Origin: Aldersonia sp. NBC_00410
Lineage (GTDB): Bacteria > Actinomycetota > Actinomycetes > Mycobacteriales > Mycobacteriaceae
NCBI RefSeq assembly: GCF_026342035.1
Contig: NZ_JAPENM010000010.1
Location: 124,001-188,000 of the forward strand
Direction: 5' to 3'
DNA length: 64,000 nucleotides
The notes under the pieces are model-generated. The model ran no database searches and had not been told where the DNA came from. It worked only from the letters and a program-made list of their open reading frames with translations. A program made the translations under genes and the position numbers. Positions 53,201 to 62,200 of the stretch are shown here, one piece after another; positions within the stretch are counted from its first letter, which is position 1, and every line of letters starts with the position of its first letter.

Positions 53201-56200
53201 CGGCGAACGGGTCGGCGATGAACCGGGCGCTCACCAGGTCCGGCCGCCCGACGTATCCGCGTGACACTTGCCCGCCGCTCACGTACACCTCGCCGGGCAC
53301 ACCGACCGGAACCGGTTCCAGTCTCGAATCCAGAACGTAGGTCGCCAGACCCGGGAGACCTCGACCGATCGTGCTGCCCAGTGATCGTTGCGCGAGTTCA
53401 CTGTCGAGCGCGAGGTAGGAGACGTGCACCGTGGTCTCGGTGATGCCATACATGTTGACCAGCTGCGGCCGGTTCGGCCGCCGCTCGTACCAGCCTCGCA
53501 ACTGACGCAGGTCGAGTGCCTCGCCGCCGAAGACGACATGCCGCAGTGCCAGACCATCCGGCGATCCGGCAGCGCGATCGGCCTCGGCGAGCTGGTAGAA
53601 GGCCGACGGGGTCTGATTCAGTACCGTCACCTGCTCGCGGACCAGCAGCTCGAGGAACTGCTCGGGCGAGCGGGAGGTGAGGTAATCGACGATCACCAGG
53701 ACGCCGCCGTACGCGAGCGCGCCCCACATTTCCCACACCGAGAAATCGAAGGCGAACGAGTGGAACATGGTCCACACGTCGTTCTCGTCGAATCCGAAGT
53801 GCCCCTCCGTGTTCGCGAGGAGTTGGACGGCATTGCGGTGTGTGACCGCAACCCCCTTCGGCCGCCCGGTCGATCCGGATGTGTAGATCACGTACGCGAC
53901 GTTGCTCTGGCGCAGCGGGCCGATTCGCTCGGCATCGGTGATCGGCGCATCGTCGCGACTCGCGTCGTTCATACCGTCCAGAACGATGATCCGCGCATCG
54001 GTACCGGGCAGCAGATCGCGCTCGGCCGCGGTGGTCAAAACGCATGCCGGCGCGGCGTCGGCGAGGATGTAGCTCAATCGATCGGCCGGGTACGTCACGT
54101 CGAGCGGCAGATAACCGGCTCCGGCCTTCATCGTGGCGAGCATCGCGACAATCTGAGCGGGACCGCGTTCGGTTCCGATCGCGACCAACGATTCGGGGCC
54201 GACTCCGGCGTCGATCAGCTTGCGCGCCAGCCTGTTCGAGCGTAGATCGAGCTCGCGGTAGCTGATCTCCGATCCGTCGAAGCGCAGCGCGGCAGCCGCA
54301 CCCCGCCGCTGTGCCTGATGGGAAAACATGCCGATGAGCGTCGTGTCCGCGACCGGGGCACCGGGGGTGTTCCACGCCGTGAGCAGCGTGTCCCGCTCCC
54401 TCGGCGTGGTCAGCGCGAGGTCACCGACCGCGGTATCGGCATCACTGCCAACCGCTTCGAGGATGCGCAGCAGTCGGTCCGCGAAGCCCGCCACGGTCGT
54501 TTCGTCGAACAGATCGGTGGCATAGGTGAAGAACGCGGCGAGCCCGGCGTCCGGAGCGTCGGCGCCACTCGCGGAGGCGGGATTGTCGGCAATCGTGAGC
54601 TGGAGATCGAACTTGGCCAGCGGAACGTCGAAATCTACTGCATCGATACGCAATTCGGGCAGTTCGAAGCTCTGCATCGACATGTTCTGGAAGGTCAACA
54701 TCACCTGGAACAACGGGGTGCGCGCGGTCGAGCGAACTGGATTCAGCACCTCGACGACGCGCTCGAAGGGGATGTCGGCGTGCCCGAACGCGGCGACGTC
54801 CACGTCGCGCACCCGGCCGAGCAACTCGGCGAACGACATGTCCGGCTCGATGTCGGTCCGCAGCACGAGCGTGTTGACGAACATGCCGATCAGGTCGTCG
54901 AGCGCAGCGTCACCGCGGCCGGCGACGGGCGTACCGACGGCGATGTCGGTGGTCGCCGAGAGCCGAGACAGGAGCACCGCCAGTGCCGAGTGCATCACCA
55001 TGAACATCGTCACGTTGTGCCGGGTGGCAAGCGCCCGCAGCCGGGCCCGCAGCGGCCCGTCGATGGCGAACACGACATTGGCGCCGCCGTTGGAACTCAC
55101 CACCGGTCGCGGCCGATCCGTGGGGAGATCGAGCTGGTCGGGCAGGCCGCGCAGCGTCTCGCGCCAGAACGCCTCCTGTTGCGAAAGCAGGGATTCCGGA
55201 TCGTCGGCGGAGCCGAGCACGGCGTGCTGCCACAGGGTGTAATCGGCATACTGGACGGCGAGAGCGGGCCGGTCCGGACGCTCGCCGCGGGCCCGCTCCA
55301 CGTAGGCGGCCATCAGGTCCCGAGTAAGTGGTCCCATCGAGTACCCATCGGCGCTGATGTGGTGCGCCACGAATGCGAGGACGAACTCGTCGTCGGCCAG
55401 GCCGAAGAGCGTTACCCGTACCGGTGGGGCGGCGGCGACGTCGAATCCGGCCGAAACGAACTCGCCGAGCCGAGCCGGGAGGTTCTCCGCGGAGCACGCT
55501 TCGATCTCCAGCGTCGGAATCGTTTTCGGATCGTCGGCCACGACCTGCCAACCCGCGCCGTCGATCTCCGGATACCTGGTCCGGAGCACCTCGTGGCGTT
55601 CGATCAGATCTGCCACCGCCGATCGCAGGGCATCGACGTCGAGCCGGCCGGAGAGCCGCACCGCTACCGGGATGTTGTACAGCGCCGACTCGGGCGCGAA
55701 GCGGTTGAGGAACCACATCCGCTGCTGCGCGATGGACAGTGGCACGCGCTCGGGGCGTGGTTGTGCCACCAGGGCGGCATGTCCGCGGGTACCGACGTGG
55801 GACTCGAGCCGAGCTGCGAGCGCCGCGACCGTGGGTGCTTCGAAGACCAGCCGTACCGGAACCTTGGCCTCGAGTTCGGCCCCGAGCCGCGCGGCCACCT
55901 GGGTGGCCGAGATGGACGTGCCACCGAGGTCGAAGAAGTTGTCGTCCAGTCCGACTCGTTCGACGTCCAGCACGGCGGCGACCGTCTGCGCGAGAATCTC
56001 CTCGATCGGCGTGCTCGGAGCGCGGTACACCTTCGCCTCGAAAACGGGCTTCGGCAACGACTTTCGATCGATCTTCCCACTGGAGTTCAGCGGCATCGCG
56101 TCGATCACCAGGACGCTGCTGGGCACCATGTACGGCGGCAGCCGCCGAGCTGCCGCCGCGACGGCATCGGCCGATTCCACCACCGCATCCCCGGCGGGAA

Positions 56201-59200
56201 CCACATAGCCGACCAGTTGGTCGCCGGTCCGATCGCCGCGATGGACCGCAACGACCGCCGCGGCGACACCGGGAACAGCCGCGAGCACGGCTTCGATCTC
56301 GCCCAGTTCGATGCGCTGGCCACGCAACTTCACCTGAAAATCGGTGCGGCCCAGGTATTCCAGTACACCGCTCTCATGCCAACGCACCAGGTCGCCGGTG
56401 CGGTACATCCGATCACCATCGCTGCCATGCGGATTCGCGATGAACCGTTCCGCCGTCAGGGCCGATCGGTCGTCGTATCCGCGGGCAAGCTGAGCGCCTG
56501 CGAGGTAGAGTTCGCCGGCCAGACCCACGGGCGTCGGACGCAACCGGTCATCGAGGACGAGGGCCGCCGAGTTCCACACCGGCGTCCCGATCGGCACCGG
56601 GCCGCTGACATCGCGCTCGACCGGTGTCGCGGTGGCGTGCACGGTGTATTCGGTCGGACCGTACAGGTTGAACAGTGGCGCAGCGCTGACGCGCTGGAAT
56701 GCCGCGACGGTCGGTCCGGTCAGCGCTTCGCCGGCCACCAGCAGGGCGCGCAGCGAATCGACCGCGCCGGGGCGCACTGCCGCTGCGAAGGCCGCCAGCA
56801 TCGAGGGTACGAACGAGGTGATGGTCACCCCGTGCGCCGCGATGGCGTCTGCGAGATACGCGGGATCACGGTGTCCGTCGGGACTTGCGACGACCAATCG
56901 TGCACCGGCCAGCACCGTGCCGAACAGTTCCCACACCGAGACGTCGAACGTCGCCGGGGTCTTCAGCAGTACGACGTCGCTGGGTGCAAGCGCGTATTCG
57001 GAGGTCAACCAGCGCAATTGGTTGACGACGGCGTCATGGCGGACGACGACGCCCTTCGGCCGGCCGGTGGAACCCGACGTGAACAACACGTAGGCGGCGT
57101 TCTCCGGGCGCAGCGGCGCGCGCCGGTCGTCGTCGGACACCGACGTCACGGGGAAGTCGGAAAGGTCCAGTTCCTCGATCAGTTCGACCGCGGTGCCGGC
57201 GAAATCGTCACGGCGCGTCGAAAGAACGAGCAGCGGCGCAGCCGTCGCGAGCACGTACTCGGTCCGCTCGGCAGGATGGTCGGGATCGATCGGGACGTAG
57301 GCGCCACCAGCCTCGACGACGGCATACATCGCCACGAGCAGGTCCAACGACCGTCGCATCGCCAGGCCGACGCGGGCCTCGGGCCGCACTCCTCGATCGA
57401 TCAGCCAGTGCGCCAACCGGTGCACTCGCTCGCCGAACTCGCGGTAGGTCAGTTGGGCTTCGGTCTCGGGCACGATGACCGCGATGGCGTCGGGCGTGCG
57501 CGCAAAGCTCTCCGCGATCGCCCCGGCCAACGTCCGCGGGTCCCCGATCGCCGCTGCGGTGGCGTTCCAGTCGCGCAGCACCTGCTGCCGTTCGGCGGCG
57601 TCCAAGAGGTCGATGTCGGCCACCGGCAGCTTCGGGTCGCCGATGATCGTGGCGAGGACTCTGCTGAATTGCTTTGCAATACGGCTGATTTCGATGTCAC
57701 CGAATATCTCACGCAGGTACTGCAAGGTGATTTCGAGACGAGCACCGACAACCGCGAGCACCGTCAATGGATAGTGCGTGACCGTCGTGAGGTCGACTCC
57801 GGTGATCTGCATGCCCTCGATGACGCTCGCCGCAGCGATGCCGGCCGTATCGACCGGATACGACTCGTAGACGAAGAGGCTGTCGAATTCGGCTCCCGGC
57901 CCGACGTCGGCAACGATATCGGCAAGGCCCACATAATGCTGGCCGAGCAGGCCCGCCTGTTCGCTCTGGACCCGCGCCAGCAGCTGCCCCACCGAATCGT
58001 TCGGTTCGACCCGCACGCGGACCGGAACCGTGTTGATGAACAGGCCCACCATCGACTCGACGCCGGTGATCTCGGGTGGGCGGCCCGAGACGGTCGCACC
58101 GAAGACGACGTCGTCACGACCGACCAATCGGCCGAGCAGAATTGCCCAGGCCACTTGCAGCACAGTGTTGACCGTGACACCGGTGACGACCGCGAACTCC
58201 TTGAGTCGTGCGGTGACCGCCTCGTCGAGTTCGACGGTGTGTTCACCGGAAAGCGCCTCGATGACGCGGCCCGTGTCGCGCGGTGCGAGCAGCGTGGGCT
58301 CGGTCACGCCGTCCAGCGATGCCCGCCACGCGCGCCGCGCTGCGCCGTGATCCTGCTCGCCCAGCCACTCGAGATAACGGCGATACGGCCGGACCGGCTC
58401 GACGGCGTTGCGGTCGCCATCGGTCGCGTACAGCACCAGCAGGTCCTTCATGAGCAACGGCATCGACCAGCCGTCCAGCAGGATGTGATGATTGGTCACG
58501 AGGAGACGGAAACGGTTGTCTCCCAACGACGCCAGCGTGAACCGCAGCAGCGGTGGGTGCGCCATGTCGAATCGATCGCGACGGTCGGCCTCGAGCAGGG
58601 CCACGAGCGCAGCATCGGGGTCCGGCTCATCGCTGAGATCGACTTGCACCCAGGGCAACTCGACGGAATTCAGCACAACCTGGACGGCAGCTCCGGCGGC
58701 GTCGGTGACGAATGCGGTGCGCAGGTTCGCGTGTCTGTCCACCACCACCTGCCCCGCCCGTCGCAACCGGTCGCCGTCGATCGCCCCGGTCATGGCAAGC
58801 ACGACCTGCGAGGTGTAGACGTCCAGGGATGCGCTCGCGAGCTCGGAATGGAAATAGAATCCGGCCTGCAGCGGCGAGAGCGACCACAGGTCCGTGAGCC
58901 CTGGGAAACGCGTTTCCCACGAGTCGATGTCGGCCTGTGTGGTGTTCACCAGCGCGAAGTCCGAGGGTGTCCAGCCACCGGTGTCAACCGACCGGGCATG
59001 GCGCACGACCGCGTCCAGCGCATGCACCCACAGGTCTGCCAGTTCCTGGACTGATTCTCGGTCCAGCAGTCCGCGGGGGAAGGCAAACGTAGCCGACAGC
59101 TCGCCGTCGGTGACGATCGCGTTGATGTCGATCGCGGCAAGCGCGGGCATGTCCGCGTCGGCCCGTGCGGGCAGGTCGCCGAGGTCGCCGACAGGTGTCC

Positions 59201-62200
59201 AGCTGAGGTCACGCACGTCCTCGGGCAGCTCGCCCGCCGAAATGCGGCCCAGATAGTTGAATCCGATCTGCGGGGTGGCCAGGTCGGCGAGCTGTGCCGC
59301 CGTGTCGTCGTTGGCGTAGCGCAACATTCCGAAGCCGATACCCTTGTCCGGCACCGACCGCAGCTGTTCCTTGACCGCCTTCACCGCGACACCGGTCGAG
59401 CGTCCGCCGGCCAACGCGTCGACGAGATCGACGCCCGAGACATCGAGCCGAACCGGGAACATGCTGGTGAACCAGCCGACGGTGCGCGAAAGATCCGCAC
59501 CGGGAGCGACATGCTCCTCGCGCCCGTGCCCTTCCAGCCGCAGCAGGACCGACGATTCGTCGACACCGCGCCTGCGGCGCCATTCCCGCACCGCCAGAGC
59601 CAATGCCGCCAGCAGACCGTCGGCGACCTCGCCGCGGAACGCCTCCGGCACGGCGGTGGTGACGCCCGCGCTCACCTCTCGATCGAGTCGCACACCGATC
59701 GCGTCGAGTGTCTGCGCAACATCGATCGCCGGGTCGAACGGCCGTGCGCCCAGTGCGGGATCGGGGCCGTCGAGCACGCCTCGCCAGTACCCGAGTTCGG
59801 CGACGCATGCGGGTGTCCGTGCACCGTCGGCGAGCGCGTGGGCCCAGCGGCGCATCGATGTCCCCACCGGTGGTAGCGCCGGCGCCGCGCCGGTGCTGAT
59901 CTGCGCCCATGCGGTCACGAAGTCGGTGATCAAGATGCGCCACGAGACGCCGTCGACCACGAGGTGATGGGCCGCGACGACGAGTCGGCCCGCCTCCGGT
60001 GCGTCGAGCCACACGAATTGCAGCACCACGCCGTCCGCCGGATCGAGCCGTTCCAGGGCAGCGTCCAACTCGACTGCCGCGAGTTCGGTGCGCGCAGCCT
60101 CGTCGGCGGGCATGTCGACGCGATGGACCAGCGAATCCACGTCGATCGCGTCGACGGGGCGAGCCGCCAGTGCCCATTCACCAGCGGCGTCGCGAAACAG
60201 CGCCGCACGGAGCATGTCGTGCCGGGTAACAACCGCACCGATCGTCGCGACGACGCCGGCGCGGTCGATTCCGGCGGGCAACGACAGCGTGACGGTCTGG
60301 TTGAATCGGTCGAAGTGCCCGCCGCGTTCCACCATGTAGCGCACCACTGGCGGCACCGGCATGGTTCCGACGCCGCCGCCCGGAAGTTCGCCGAGCACCG
60401 TCGCGGATTGGGATCCCGCTACCGCCTTTTCGGCCAGGCGCGCAACCGTCCTGCGCTCGAACACATCGCGCGCAGTGAGTACGAGGCCGCGAGTCTTCGC
60501 CCGCGACACCAGCTGGATGGACGAGATGCTGTCCCCGCCGAGCGCGAAGAAGTCGGCGTCGACCCCCACGCTGCCGGCATCCGGCAGCCCGAGCACTTCC
60601 GCGAATACCGCTGCCAACAACCGCTCGGTATCCGTACCCGCGGAGCGAAACTCGGCGTGCGAGAACAGTTCCGGCTCCGGTAGCGCGTTGCGGTCGAGCT
60701 TGCCCGACGTGGTCAGCGGCAGATCCGAGATGACGACGAAGGCCGACGGCACCATGTATTCGGGCAGTTCCGCGGCGAGTCCGGCGCGCACCTGCTCGAC
60801 ATCGATCGAAGCTGTTGCCGCCGGGACGAGATAGCACACCAGCTGGTCGGCGCGCTCCGGGCTGGCCCGAACGAGCGCAACCGCATGCGACACCGAAGCA
60901 TCCTGCAGCGCAAGTGCCTCGATCTCGCCGAGCTCGATTCGCAGACCACGAAGTTTGACCTGAAAATCGTTGCGGCCCAGATATTCCAACTTGCCGTCCG
61001 AATGGCGCCGGACGAGATCGCCGGTCCGGTAGAGCCGCCCGCCGGGACCCGCCGCGGCGAACGGGCTCGCGACGAATCGCTCTGCTGTCAGCGCCGCGCG
61101 GCGGTGATAGGCACGCGCCAGTTGCACACCGCCGAGGTACAGCTCGCCAGCCAGACCGATCGGCACCGGCCGCAATCGCGAATCCAGAACGTAGGCCTGC
61201 GCGTTCCATACCGGGCCACCGATCGGCACCGCGCCGGCCACCAGGTCCGGAACCCGACTGTGTGTGGCATGCACGGTAAATTCGGTCGGGCCGTAGAGGT
61301 TGTAGGTCGCGGCACTGCTGATCCGGCGGAATGCCGTGACGGTGTGCGCCGCCAGCGCCTCACCCGCGATGAGAACGCTGCGCAGCGAGTCGACCGAGCC
61401 CGGCTCGGCGCCTTCGGCAAAGACGCTCAACATCGAAGGTACGAACGACGTCATCGTGACGCGCTCCCGGTCGATCACGTCGACCAGGTAGGCCGGGTCG
61501 CGGTGACCGTCCGCCGTCGCGATCACCATCCGGCCGCCGACGATCACGGGGCCGAACAGTTCCCAGATCGAGACGTCGAAGGTCACCGGAGTCTTCTGCA
61601 GCACCACGTCGTTCGCGCCGATGCCGTACTCCGCCGTGATCCAGCGGATCTGGTTGACGACCGAAGTGTGCGACACCGACACGCCCTTGGGCCGTCCGGT
61701 CGAGCCCGAAGTGAACAGCACGTAGGCGGCGTTGTCCGGACGCAGCACCCCACGGCGTTCGGCAGGCTCGATCGCCTTGTCCGACACCTCGGTCAACTCG
61801 AGTTCGTCGACCACCACGGTGGGGCGTCCTCCGGGAGTGACGAAGGCGTCGGCGGTGGTCGTCAGCACACACCGCGGGTCCGCGGTGTCCAGGATGTGTT
61901 CGAGACGGTCCGCCGGATGGTCGGGATCGAGCGGGACGTACGCGCCCCCTGCGGCAAGTACCGCGTACATCGCCGTCACGAGATCCAGCGAACGCCGCAT
62001 ACCCAGCGCGACAAGAACTTCCGGTCCGACACCGAGATCGATGAGGTGCCGGGCGAGCCGACGGATCCGGCCGGCGAACTCTGCATATGTCAATGTCTCG
62101 GCACCGAAGGTCACCGCAGGCGCATTCGGCGTGGCCGCGACCTGCCGATCGAACATCCCGATCAACGTCGCCGGTTCGGCGGGGCTTTCGGTGCGGTTGA

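Noticed and set aside
54318-59054. Long plus-strand frame (1,578 codons) opposite the upstream NRPS
   Set aside because: Same antisense shadow effect; the modular DNA repeats are mirrored in it.
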